From a virus, in the IMG/VR virus record IMGVR_UViG_3300043313_002348, positions 1 to 64,000 of that record: DNA of 64,000 nt; one strand, given 5' to 3'. The stretch's first letter is position 1, and every line of letters starts with the position of its first letter. The position numbers were made by a program, and so were the translations under genes. Below, piece after piece: positions 1-8,579 of this stretch. Below the pieces are notes generated by a model. It searched no databases, was not told the origin of the DNA, and saw only the letters and a list, made by a program, of their open reading frames with translations.

Positions 1-2263
1 CCATGCGCAGTGACCCGCCGATGGAGCGCCAGTCAGGTGACACCTGCCCCGACGCGCGCAGCGCGTGAACCTGCCGCTCGGTCGCCCACGGCCGGACCGC
101 GCCGGCCACCCAGATCCCGTGCTTGTCGTTGCCGATGACGACGTCGGCGACCACGAACGCGGTGTTGTCGTAGTGACCTGCGGCGCGGTTCGCCGACCAG
201 CTCAGCGGCGCGTGACCGATGTCCGCGGTGATCTGTCCCACGGGAATCTTCTCACCCGTCGCGCAGAGGACGTGACCGGTGAGGAAGTACGGGTGGTTGT
301 TCTCGAACGGCGGTGTGACACATTCACCTGGGTAACCGATGTGGCACTGACCCCACTCGGCCGCGTGACCGTAGACCCGACCCGCGTCGGTGACGATGAT
401 CGGCGTCGCCACGGTGAACTTCGGGTCGGTGAACCACTCCCGCGGCGGACGCCACGCCGCCTCCTCGGCGGCCGCCACGAGCGCGTCGGTGTCGTCTTGG
501 AACGGCGGTGGTTCCTGGTCCGCATCCCGGAGGTGCGCGGCGAGGTGATCGTACACGCCGCGCGGGTTTGCCACGTCCGTTCCCCCGCGACCACCGTGAA
601 GAACACCGATCCCGGTGCTGCACGCCGTGAGGTTCGCCGCGCCGACGGCGCCGTCCGCGCCGATCTCGTGGTGAATGAACTTACCCGCGGACTTCGGAAG
701 CTCACCGTCCTCCGCCGCACCTTCGTCAACCCAGGCGTACGCCTTCTTCGCGGTCGCCACCGGAACCGGACTTGGGAGATTCTTCTCGTTCGCCGGTCCG
801 TCCCACGCGCCGTCGTTCGTGTCAGTGTGGTGAACGGTGACGGCGTCGAACGCGGTCACGCCACTCGCGACCAGCTCGTCTCGAGGCTTAAGCGTGATGG
901 CCGCGTCGACGAACGCGGGAATGTCGCACAGCGTCGCGGCGCGGATTCGACCCGCGTGGAATATCATCTTCTCGGGTGTACCGAAGAGGATCGAGAGGAT
1001 GTCTCCATCGTCCTCGACCTCGGTGTCGTCGCCTTCGGGCCACACGTATTCCACGTCCGCGTCGGTAATGTCGTCCGCGTCGATCGAGATACCCGCGAGG
1101 TAGCCGTCCCCCACCATACCCAGCGCACGCAGGCCGTTCGGGTCCTTCACGTTGAACGTTCCCGAACCCATGATACGACTGCCGTCGCGCCAGATGCTCT
1201 CGATCCGACCGACGTTCACCGCGAGGGTACGCTTCTCACCGCCGTGACTGTCCTCCATGTTCCACCGCAGGGGAATGACGGTGGACGTAGGATCAGGCCA
1301 GGTAATGGAACCTTCGGCGAACTCGCGACCGTCGCCGGTCGTCACACCTTCGACGACGAGGACACCCTCCCAGGTGTTTACCCCCTCGAAGGCGGGTGGG
1401 TCATCGCCTACCTCGAGGTCGACCGCGTCACCTTCCATACCTGTCTTCTTCTTATTCTTGTTGTCCTTGAGACGCTTGTCTGCGGGAGTGCCCGGATTTG
1501 GCTTACCACCTAGCTCGGTCTCGTCGAGCACCGTCATCGAGCCACCCCCCAAGGGAATGTCGGCGTTCTCTCCGGCGAACGCGACGCGGATCCGGTCGAA
1601 CGTAACAGGTCCGACCCGGTTCAGCAGCTCCGTGAGAAGAGAGGGATCGTTCGAGTACGCCGCGCAGACGTGAGGAACCCACGGCGTATGCTGCGCGGGC
1701 AGCTTAGGAAAGTCGTCGCCGACGGCGTACGTCGCGGCCAGCAGCGCGTCGCCGACGTGATCACGTACCTGCGTGAGGCAGTTGTCACCTTCACCTTCGC
1801 CGCAGGTTGGGTCGTCACCCACGGCGTACACCCAGGCAGGTGTGTCAGAGGTGGGATTCCACAGGTCGGCGCCAAAGATTTTCCCAGTTACCAGGTCGAT
1901 CACACGCCTACTAGCCACATCTTCAACCGCGGTGATAAGTGCTTGGCGGGCGTCGTCCGGCCACTCGGCTGCCTCGCCGAGGTAGTAGAGTGTGAGATGA
2001 AGTTCGTCAGTGGGTTCCGCGTCCGGCGAGTCGACCGTTAAAGCCTCGGGATCTGCTGGCACGAGGGCGACCATGGCGCCGGTGTGCTCGTCACTCACAG
2101 CGGCTGTCAAGCTAAGCGTACTGGCCGCGGCAGCCTCGGGTAACCAGGTGACGCTACGCTCCGTGACGTCGACAACGGTGACCGAAGCAACCGTCGGTTG
2201 TAGATCTTCCGGATGCCAGATGAAGCGTTCCTGAATACTATGCTGCGAAGGTATTATCGTCAC
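1..2263 (-). CDS. Capsid maturation protease with N-terminal 2H-phosphoesterase domain (partial)
   Basis: Open at the window edge; 754 codons are visible. The GTG start at 2263 follows GGGAGG and sits one base after the upstream stop. An N-terminal domain (about residues 60-240) carries two histidine motifs of the 2H phosphoesterase/2'-5' RNA ligase fold, HLTLYYLG and PHVCAAY; the second has Cys where Thr/Ser is usual. A Lys/Asn-rich linker follows, then a prohead-protease-like domain (WEGVLVVEGV, the SHGG histidine region, GISIDADD with the probable catalytic serine). Its place downstream of portal and MuF genes fits capsid maturation. The role of the 2H domain is unknown. Confidence 0.75.
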   Translation of the reverse strand, partial: MTIIPSQHSIQERFIWHPEDLQPTVASVTVVDVTERSVTWLPEAAAASTLSLTAAVSDEHTGAMVALVPADPEALTVDSPDAEPTDELHLTLYYLGEAAEWPDDARQALITAVEDVASRRVIDLVTGKIFGADLWNPTSDTPAWVYAVGDDPTCGEGEGDNCLTQVRDHVGDALLAATYAVGDDFPKLPAQHTPWVPHVCAAYSNDPSLLTELLNRVGPVTFDRIRVAFAGENADIPLGGGSMTVLDETELGGKPNPGTPADKRLKDNKNKKKTGMEGDAVDLEVGDDPPAFEGVNTWEGVLVVEGVTTGDGREFAEGSITWPDPTSTVIPLRWNMEDSHGGEKRTLAVNVGRIESIWRDGSRIMGSGTFNVKDPNGLRALGMVGDGYLAGISIDADDITDADVEYVWPEGDDTEVEDDGDILSILFGTPEKMIFHAGRIRAATLCDIPAFVDAAITLKPRDELVASGVTAFDAVTVHHTDTNDGAWDGPANEKNLPSPVPVATAKKAYAWVDEGAAEDGELPKSAGKFIHHEIGADGAVGAANLTACSTGIGVLHGGRGGTDVANPRGVYDHLAAHLRDADQEPPPFQDDTDALVAAAEEAAWRPPREWFTDPKFTVATPIIVTDAGRVYGHAAEWGQCHIGYPGECVTPPFENNHPYFLTGHVLCATGEKIPVGQITADIGHAPLSWSANRAAGHYDNTAFVVADVVIGNDKHGIWVAGAVRPWATERQVHALRASGQVSPDWRSIGGSLRM

Positions 2264-2264
2264 A

Positions 2265-2996
2265 TCAACCTCCCGGCTGTCTGATGACCTCGAGGTCGAT
2301 GTAACGTACCCCGGCGGCCTCCTCGTCACGCGTCATTCGATAGACCGTTCCGCGTGGGAGAAGTGTCTCGCCTTGAGTCCAGCCTCCATACTGACTACCG
2401 TCGAGAGCGATGACCTTCTTCCCGGCCGGGACGTGGATCTTAACGGTTGTCTCGACCCCGCCGTAACCAGCAACTGCGCTCTTGTCCGTGGACGCAGAGT
2501 TGTATCCAAGGTCACTCCACGTCGTACCGGCTTGTCCTACAGGGCCGAAGATCTTCTTCCCATCTCCTACGCCGCGGTAGCACACGATCGGCTTATCGAT
2601 CGGCGGGCTCTTCGCGAACAGGTCGTCTGTACCGCGTACGACGTCCCGGTCGCGATCAGTTAGCTCACCCGATCGAAGCTTCCGGTTGATCGTGTTTCCA
2701 AGTAGTTGATACTCACCAACAGCACGCGTGTTGTGCGATGGTATTGAACGCCACGCGGTGTCACCCTCGAGCGGTCGTGCACCGGTGACCTCACCCTCCT
2801 TCTTATCATCACTATCACCTCCACTGTCATCACCGCCTCCGCTACCTCCGCCTCCACCTGGCTTCCAACGGCCGTCCTTCGCGCGTGGCTGCGTCGCGCT
2901 GCCAAGTAAGAGAGCAGTAGCTGTTAGTGACTTAATCCGGTCGGTTCGCTCGACCGCGAACGCACCACCGATCACCTCGTCGAAGTCGTACCTCAT
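2265..2996 (-). CDS. Stand-alone ADP-ribosyltransferase-like protein (R-S-QxE type)
   Basis: 243 residues from the ATG that overlaps the upstream stop as TGATG; a TTG one codon earlier is possible. A Gly/Asp/Lys-rich linker (about residues 45-70) precedes a domain with the three ART signatures: YRG (Arg141), SAST (167-170) and QGE (208-210). A Q-x-E rather than E-x-E turn is typical of C3-like and other non-arginine-specific enzymes. It directly follows a MuF protein that carries its own ART domain, so it may be packaged in the head and act on host proteins after injection. The target is unknown. Confidence 0.7.
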   Translation of the reverse strand: MRYDFDEVIGGAFAVERTDRIKSLTATALLLGSATQPRAKDGRWKPGGGGGSGGGDDSGGDSDDKKEGEVTGARPLEGDTAWRSIPSHNTRAVGEYQLLGNTINRKLRSGELTDRDRDVVRGTDDLFAKSPPIDKPIVCYRGVGDGKKIFGPVGQAGTTWSDLGYNSASTDKSAVAGYGGVETTVKIHVPAGKKVIALDGSQYGGWTQGETLLPRGTVYRMTRDEEAAGVRYIDLEVIRQPGG

Positions 2997-4528
2997 CAAC
3001 CACTCCCGAGTACGTCGACCTGGCGAACGTGAATCACGTAGTAACCACGCTTACCTTCGGGCTTCTCAAGTCTAGTGATCTTAAACTGCCCACCCGCGAT
3101 CCACTCCTTCTCGCTGGCAAACTTACTTAACCGCTCGACCGGGAGTGCGTGAATAGGTCCCTCCACGACGACCTTCACCTGCACAATTCCCTTTGGGAAC
3201 GACGTGCCGTTAGGTGACCGCATGAAACCCTCGGCCTTACGCTCGCTGGACGTGAACGAGCTCATGTTGAGATCTAGCGGGCGACCCGTGGCGTACCGCT
3301 CCTCGAACGCGTCGAACCACGCGTTAACGTCGACCGTCGGATCGGGCTTAACGCCGAAGCCTCGGTAGAGTTGCGGCACCTGATCTTCAGGGTAGTGGTT
3401 CACAGCCTGGACGAAGTCTTCCACACGACGCCGCACCGCGGCGCTCAGCGGCGGATCACCTTCGAGGTACGCCGCGACCTGCTTACGCATGTTCACAACC
3501 CCGCCGCGGGTCTCGGTAAAACGCTTGATCAAGCTAAGAACGTTTCGGCCTCCCTGCGTCTTCTCAAGTTCCTTGCGGATCGCGACCTCAGACTTCTTAC
3601 TCGCGGGGTCGAGAGCTGCCATCTGCTGCTCGGTAAGACTTGACGTCGTCAGCGTAGCCGGTGGGACGAGAGTCTCGGGTGGTCCGACGAGCGCCCGAAG
3701 ATCGTCGTCGACGACCTCGTACCCGAGTGTGCACCGGCAGTTGATCACCTCTCCGGCGGGTGCTCCGGGATCGTGAGGTCGGTCGAGGTGGTGACCCCCG
3801 ACGAGGAACGTGCCGTCGAGCGGTACCTTCTGCCCGTCGACCACGTGGTGAGACGCGCGCGTCCGCGCACCCGCGGTGGCGATCCACTCCTTCGTCGCGG
3901 GTAAGCCGATCTCACGCATCTCCGCGAGGGATCCCGCGTTCACGGCGCCGTTTACCTCGGTACGCGCGACCACACCCGCGCGCGGGGCACTCACGTCCAG
4001 ACTTCCTCTTACGCGCTCCTGGAGCTTCGCGACACCCTCACCCGCGTGAACCCCCGCGATCAGCTCGGTTCGCGCGTTCGCCCAGAGCTCGTCGCCGATC
4101 CCAACGAGGTGATTTCGCTGGAGTTCCAGTGACACCTCGGCCACCTGGTTAGGAACACGTGGGATCAACGCCGCGTGCGGTGGAAGCCCCTCCGGCGTCG
4201 CAGGTCCCGGGTTGTCGTCGGGAAACAGTTCGATCCCGGCAGCCGTAAGAACCGGGGAAACCGTAAGAGCCTGAGCGGAGTGGGCTACGCCCGCGTGCAC
4301 GACGTTGACGCCGTGCCAGAACGACTCCGCCAGCGCAGGCATGAGGGTCACGTCGACGTGCTCAACCCACCACGTCGGCATCTTCCCGATGTCGTCCGGT
4401 GTCGGCGACGACGTAAGCTCACGTGCCGCGCTCCGCAGGGTCGTCTTCGCGACGTTGAGTACCACGTCGGTGAATCGATCTCCCAGCGTCGCCAGGTCCT
4501 GCAGCGTAGGACCCGGAACACGTGCCAC
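2996..4528 (-). CDS. MuF-like head morphogenesis protein with C-terminal ADP-ribosyltransferase domain
   Basis: 510 residues; the GTG start overlaps the portal stop as TAGTG. Residues about 140-275 match the Mu gpF minor head domain (ARTEVNGAVNAGS and the conserved INCRCTLGYEVV end). Residues about 330-505 form an ART domain with YRG (Arg389), SFTSS (about 424-428) and EKE (473-475), the R-S-ExE arrangement of arginine-directed enzymes. MuF fusions with toxin or effector domains are known in phages. Portal, MuF and protease order is canonical. Catalytic activity is inferred from the intact motifs. Confidence 0.85.
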   Translation of the reverse strand: MARVPGPTLQDLATLGDRFTDVVLNVAKTTLRSAARELTSSPTPDDIGKMPTWWVEHVDVTLMPALAESFWHGVNVVHAGVAHSAQALTVSPVLTAAGIELFPDDNPGPATPEGLPPHAALIPRVPNQVAEVSLELQRNHLVGIGDELWANARTELIAGVHAGEGVAKLQERVRGSLDVSAPRAGVVARTEVNGAVNAGSLAEMREIGLPATKEWIATAGARTRASHHVVDGQKVPLDGTFLVGGHHLDRPHDPGAPAGEVINCRCTLGYEVVDDDLRALVGPPETLVPPATLTTSSLTEQQMAALDPASKKSEVAIRKELEKTQGGRNVLSLIKRFTETRGGVVNMRKQVAAYLEGDPPLSAAVRRRVEDFVQAVNHYPEDQVPQLYRGFGVKPDPTVDVNAWFDAFEERYATGRPLDLNMSSFTSSERKAEGFMRSPNGTSFPKGIVQVKVVVEGPIHALPVERLSKFASEKEWIAGGQFKITRLEKPEGKRGYYVIHVRQVDVLGSG

Positions 4529-6315
4529 TACTTCACCCGGCCAGGTTCAACCTGCTCGATAAGCTTAACCTCTAGCGCGCTGAACGTAAGCCGTCCCTGA
4601 CCCGTCATACCGATGTGATACACACCCGTCTGCCCCGGCGCCTGGCTCTTCGGGTGATCACGTGCGGCCCATGTCATTGGACACTTGTGAGGTGTCCGGC
4701 CACACCGGTTGGGGTGGAACACGGACCACTCACCGGTAGGAGTAATCCGTAGGTAGTGCTGGCGGACCTCCTTGTCCGTCAGCTCGAGTAACGCACGCAC
4801 GTGGGTACCCGCGGGTACCTCCTCGTCCGGTGCCGGTGGCTCCGCGTCCTGCGTGTCCGGCGGCGCTCCCAGGCCATCACCTTCGGTCTCAGGTGCGGGC
4901 TCCGGGGTGGATGTCTGACCCGTGACCGCGGAAGCGCCGCCGGACAACGTTCCGTGAAGTATGTCGGTGAGGGCGGCGTACCCCACCTGCGGGTTAACGG
5001 CAAGCTTCTTAAGGCCCATCTCGACGACCTCGGCGGTGGTCGGCGCGTCGGCCTCGTCCATACCGATCTCACGTCGGTACGCCTTGGGAGACAACTCAAG
5101 TCGGTCGTACGCCTCGGTCGCCTTCGCCGACTTGTCCGGCCGCTGCGCGATCTCGGAGGCGTCGTACCAGACGACCCAACCCTCGGGATCTTCTCCCATT
5201 CCCTTGAGCATGGGAGTGAGGAACGCGAACGTGAGCCCGTGACAGATCAGCTCGACCGGCGGTAAGATGTGAATCTTGATCGCGGATTCCTCGAGCTGCC
5301 AGCTCGACCAGTGATTCACGTCTCCCATGCCGGTGAGTACCTCGGGTGGGATGTCGACGTGCGTCGCCAGCCGACGGATCGCCGAGTCGCGCTTCTCGAT
5401 GATCTTCTCGTCCTGCGCGGTCGTGAAGTCGATGTGCTTGATCTTATCGACGAACTCCGAGGGTACCCGCATCGGGATCGGAACGGTCGCAGCGGCGGTA
5501 CCGGGAGTAGCGATCGCCTCACGTGCGGTCTCGACCCACTCACGTGTAAACGGATCGAGATCTTCGAGGAACTCCTCGCGGACCGGAAAGGTGATCTCTT
5601 CAGGAAAAATGATGACGCCAGCACTGGCGAGTCGTGAGAGGTAGTTCGCTTGGATGGCGCGGTTCACCAGCTCAAGTTCACGCATCGTACCCAGTGCGGC
5701 GCGCGTCGGCGAGTCGGCGTGCCAGCGGATACGCTTATGCGGTCGCCACACCCGACTCACGTAGTAATCTTGAGCCAGGTTGCGCCACTGCGAGCCACCG
5801 GTCTGGAGTGAAGCCTCGGCGTCCACGATCTGGATGACACCACTCTGCCACCGAAGCTCGTCGGCGGAGATGATCTGCCAGGTTCGCGTTCCACTGATCG
5901 TCTCACCAACGACGAACGCCTGCCCGGGAACGTCGAGGAGGGTGGACATCGTCGCGAGCATCTCGGCGCGCCCACTGACGTTGCCCGCGAGCTCGGCTAT
6001 GAGATCAGACGCGGGTCCCGCGTCAATGATCTTAGGTTCATCTTGTCCCGGTTCGACGCGCGCGGCGCGGAGCCGGATACGTGAGATGGCGGCCGCGCGC
6101 CAGTCGACCGCGAAGCGGAACTCACCTAGCGTGTCGTACAGTCCCCAGGCTTCCTCTGTCCACGACTCGTGAGGAGCGACCAGTCGACTACGACCAAGTT
6201 TAACCGTGGTCGCAGCGGCGGCCAGGGCGGACCGGCGGGGTGGGTTATCACTCGACGCCACGTGCGCGACCTGGACGGTAGCCGGCACACGTGAACGTGA
6301 ACTCCAGATAGCCAC
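4528..6315 (-). CDS. Portal protein
   Basis: 595 residues, within the usual range for siphophage portals. The body has family-like stretches such as LGEFRFAVDWRAAAISRIRL near residue 65 and the clip/wing region HVDIPPEVLTGMGDVNHWS. After about residue 460 there is an acidic Pro/Ala linker and a C-terminal piece (NRCGRTPHKCPMTW) that is not part of the portal core. The portal forms the dodecameric DNA gate bound by the terminase. It is followed without a gap by the MuF gene. Confidence 0.85.
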   Translation of the reverse strand: MAIWSSRSRVPATVQVAHVASSDNPPRRSALAAAATTVKLGRSRLVAPHESWTEEAWGLYDTLGEFRFAVDWRAAAISRIRLRAARVEPGQDEPKIIDAGPASDLIAELAGNVSGRAEMLATMSTLLDVPGQAFVVGETISGTRTWQIISADELRWQSGVIQIVDAEASLQTGGSQWRNLAQDYYVSRVWRPHKRIRWHADSPTRAALGTMRELELVNRAIQANYLSRLASAGVIIFPEEITFPVREEFLEDLDPFTREWVETAREAIATPGTAAATVPIPMRVPSEFVDKIKHIDFTTAQDEKIIEKRDSAIRRLATHVDIPPEVLTGMGDVNHWSSWQLEESAIKIHILPPVELICHGLTFAFLTPMLKGMGEDPEGWVVWYDASEIAQRPDKSAKATEAYDRLELSPKAYRREIGMDEADAPTTAEVVEMGLKKLAVNPQVGYAALTDILHGTLSGGASAVTGQTSTPEPAPETEGDGLGAPPDTQDAEPPAPDEEVPAGTHVRALLELTDKEVRQHYLRITPTGEWSVFHPNRCGRTPHKCPMTWAARDHPKSQAPGQTGVYHIGMTGQGRLTFSALEVKLIEQVEPGRVK

Positions 6316-6379
6316 ACCCCATCCCCCCTCACCGACGAACGTAGCCTAGACGGAGTGTTACCACCGTGGCTACTACCTC

Positions 6380-6643
6380 TTAACACGTCACGGAGTGGGT
6401 GCAGTGGGTGCAGCAAGATTTGATCTTTCGCGGTGGCTGCGAGAGGCGCCAGACCGCGATCACTTCGTAGACGCAGGCTGACAAGATAAATCCGTACTGC
6501 TGGGTTACGAGCGCGTAGGCTACCCACACCCACTCGTCGACCAGCGTCACCCACCAGCCAACTCGAGGTCTTACCTCCACGAGTAGAAGTCCGAGCACAC
6601 CCAGCAGTGAGAGAACGTAGCTCCACACAGTTCCTGGTTCCAC
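6380..6643 (-). CDS. Small membrane protein
   Basis: 87 residues from GTG at 6643, or about 82 from an internal GTG at 6628; neither is ideally spaced from the AGGAAGG upstream. Two or three hydrophobic segments (SYVLSLLGVLGLLLVEV, WVWVAYALVTQQYGFILSACVYEVIAVW) are followed by a Cys/His-containing basic tail. It lies in a run of small membrane genes between terminase and portal. Not recognised. Confidence 0.6.
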   Translation of the reverse strand: MEPGTVWSYVLSLLGVLGLLLVEVRPRVGWWVTLVDEWVWVAYALVTQQYGFILSACVYEVIAVWRLSQPPRKIKSCCTHCTHSVTC

Positions 6644-6684
6644 CTTCCTGTTCCCGGGGCTCGAGCAGGAAGATCTGACCGTGG

Positions 6685-7062
6685 TTAGGGGTTAAAGATC
6701 TTCTCTTCGGTAGACAGCAGCGCACCTTCAGGTTGGGTGACCGGTTCCTCGCGGTTGTAGATGAGAACGCCGATCGCCCAGGTCGCGAACCACGTGAACG
6801 GGGGCATAGGCACTCCCGCAGGTAACCAGACCCACGCGGCGCAAGTCACCGTCAGCGACACCCAGCCGGACGCGCAGTAGCGACACGACAGTAGGTCACC
6901 GATCGACCGGCGTACGCCTCCACCTCCCGGAGACTTCTCTGACCACCGCAGGATGGCCTCACGGGGGAGACGAACCGGGGGAAACTCGTCGTCTACCACG
7001 AGTCGTGTGGCGCGGTACGTCACAAGACCGAGCACCACAAGTAGTATGAGATACGCGAGCAC
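6685..7062 (-). CDS. DUF1360-like membrane protein
   Basis: 125 residues. The N-terminus is a membrane helix followed by TYRATRLVVDDEFPPVR, and CRYCASGWVSL comes just before a second hydrophobic segment. This layout (helix, R-x-TRL, acidic site, Pro-rich loop, CxxC ahead of a helix) is that of the DUF1360 family, common in actinophages and in bacterial spores. Function unknown. The GTG start overlaps the stop of its neighbour (TAGTG). Confidence 0.7.
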   Translation of the reverse strand: MLAYLILLVVLGLVTYRATRLVVDDEFPPVRLPREAILRWSEKSPGGGGVRRSIGDLLSCRYCASGWVSLTVTCAAWVWLPAGVPMPPFTWFATWAIGVLIYNREEPVTQPEGALLSTEEKIFNP

Positions 7063-7355
7063 TACGCCGTTCCCTCCTCGTCCGCGAGACGCCTAAACAT
7101 GTCGAGACATCCGACGTTCGCCTCACTCGGTGACAGACCCGCGGCGCGCGCCACTGTCGCGTTCACAACCGCGTAGTGTGACGTGGTGAGCTGACGTGCT
7201 ACCTCGAGAGGATCGCCGAGGAGGTAGCTACCACCCGGGGTCGAGAACTCAATTCCCACGGCGACGTCGTCCCCGTCAGAGACGAGGCCAACACGCGGCT
7301 CACACCGCGGACGGCGGGTCGCGTCAGGTGGCACCTGCGACGGGTGGGTCATCAT
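7062..7355 (-). CDS. Hypothetical protein
   Basis: 97 residues, starting at tandem ATGs just after GAGGG; the second ATG (7352) is better spaced. Soluble, no motif that I recognise. It ends in a 1-base overlap with the DUF1360 gene, so it belongs to the same translationally coupled run. Confidence 0.6.
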   Translation of the reverse strand: MMTHPSQVPPDATRRPRCEPRVGLVSDGDDVAVGIEFSTPGGSYLLGDPLEVARQLTTSHYAVVNATVARAAGLSPSEANVGCLDMFRRLADEEGTA

Positions 7356-7439
7356 CCCTCACTCACTCGGATATTCATCTCGCGTTGATCGTAACGAGTT
7401 CACCGACCGTTACCGCACAACCGTGCTACCTATAGCTCC

Positions 7440-7757
7440 CTAATCTCCCTTAAGCCTATACTTTAGGCGAATGATCTCCAACTTCGCGTCCCTGAGTTGT
7501 CTGTCTACTTCGTCGAGACGCTCCACCACTGCCTTGTACTTGCCTGCCTGATCTTCGGCGTCGTCGCGCATCGCGAGAACCTGCGCCCGAAGCATTAAGA
7601 CGAGCTTTTCGGCCGTGCTGACGGCGACCGAGTCAGCCTCTTCATCTAACTTCCTCAACTCGGGCTTACGGCGAAAGTAAGCCACCCCCGCTTGAACGAT
7701 GGAACCACCGAACGCGATCTGCGCGACCGAGATCAGCACATCAGTCACGGCCGGCAT
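7440..7757 (-). CDS. Membrane-anchored coiled-coil protein
   Basis: 105 residues from the ATG at 7757, which has AGAGAGGA seven bases upstream and is preferred to an ATG-like start at 7781. One N-terminal hydrophobic segment (VLISVAQIAFGGSIVQAGVAYF) is followed by a charged heptad-like region to the C-terminus. It overlaps the upstream membrane gene by 17 bases. Holin accessory or tail-associated roles are possible; nothing decides between them. Confidence 0.6.
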   Translation of the reverse strand: MPAVTDVLISVAQIAFGGSIVQAGVAYFRRKPELRKLDEEADSVAVSTAEKLVLMLRAQVLAMRDDAEDQAGKYKAVVERLDEVDRQLRDAKLEIIRLKYRLKGD

Positions 7758-8190
7758 CCGTAAGTCCTCTCTCAAGTACACCGAATCGCTTGGCTCTATT
7801 CAGGATGTGGACAGCCTTGTTGACGCACCCGAGAGCGATGCAACCAGAGACGATCGCGGCGACGACACCTTGAAAACCTAGACCGATCGCCACCGTTACG
7901 GCGTAGAAGCCATATCCACCCGCCAGCATCCACAGACCAGGAATCTCCGTGACCAACTTGCGTCGATACAGACCCGAGATCTTCAGTACCCCACCTAAGG
8001 CAAAGAAGAACCCCCACGTGTGCGCGACGTAGTTCGCACTGTTGTGCAGAGACCGCGACATCCCGAGACTGATGTCATCACCGATGAACGCCGCGAGTAT
8101 CCCGATAATGACACCTCCGATAGCCACGAAGGTACCGAACGGATTCAACTCTAAGATCTCGTTCGTAGTCGCCAATCTTCGATGCACCAT
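7741..8190 (-). CDS. Multi-spanning membrane protein
   Basis: 149 residues with about four hydrophobic segments (GTFVAIGGVIIGILAAFIG, HTWGFFFALGGVLKIS, LWMLAGGYGFYAVTVAIGLG, VVAAIVSGCIALGCV). The ATG has GGGAGGG six bases upstream. Its position near the terminase is atypical for a holin, and a separate holin candidate lies by the endolysin. Function unknown. Confidence 0.65.
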   Translation of the reverse strand: MVHRRLATTNEILELNPFGTFVAIGGVIIGILAAFIGDDISLGMSRSLHNSANYVAHTWGFFFALGGVLKISGLYRRKLVTEIPGLWMLAGGYGFYAVTVAIGLGFQGVVAAIVSGCIALGCVNKAVHILNRAKRFGVLERGLTDAGRD

Positions 8191-8211
8191 CGTTAACCCT
8201 CCCGAGAGACG

Positions 8212-8578
8212 TCACTCGCCACGGGGCCAAGGCGGTAGTGGAGCTTTACCCACACCGTTCCACGCGACAGCCCAGCTTTCCTCGACGAGCACAGTCGCGA
8301 GATCTCTCCCGTCCGCCAACGTGATCACGGCGTCCATGCGGCCACCGTACTTATCGTCCTTAACGCTGGTCAACACGACGCGGGTGTTAACCGGGAGCAT
8401 TAACGTGAGGTTTGCGCGTGCCTCAAGACCACCGGGCATACTCTTCTCCCGCGCGTTGATACCCTAGTATGCGAAAGGGAACGTCGCGACGCCACGTGTG
8501 AAATCCCTGGTCGACGTCCAGCTTCACCGTGTCGCCGTCCGTGACGGCTACCACGTACGCGTAGTAATCCCAGACGAT
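8212..8578 (-). pseudogene. Staphylococcal-nuclease-like gene with a +1 frameshift and no standard start
   Basis: The first frame reads DYYAYVVAVTDGDTVKLDV...RILG, the opening of an SNase (thermonuclease-like) domain. At GGG (8462-8464) the homology jumps frame and continues GINAREKSMPGGLEA...DDKYGGRMDAVITLADG. Removing one G from the GGG run would rejoin both halves. No ATG, GTG or TTG lies where the N-terminus is expected; an ATC at 8576-8578 sits 12 bases after GGAGGG. Decay, a programmed shift or a sequencing error are all possible. The downstream half alone could start at the ATG at 8439. Confidence 0.7.
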
Positions 8579-8579
8579 G

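Noticed and set aside
65-1513. 482-codon open frame on the plus strand
   Set aside because: It is opposite the capsid protease gene, which has clear protease and 2H motifs, a ribosome site and operon continuity. The plus frame is Arg/Val-rich and without motifs, as expected for a shadow in this base composition.
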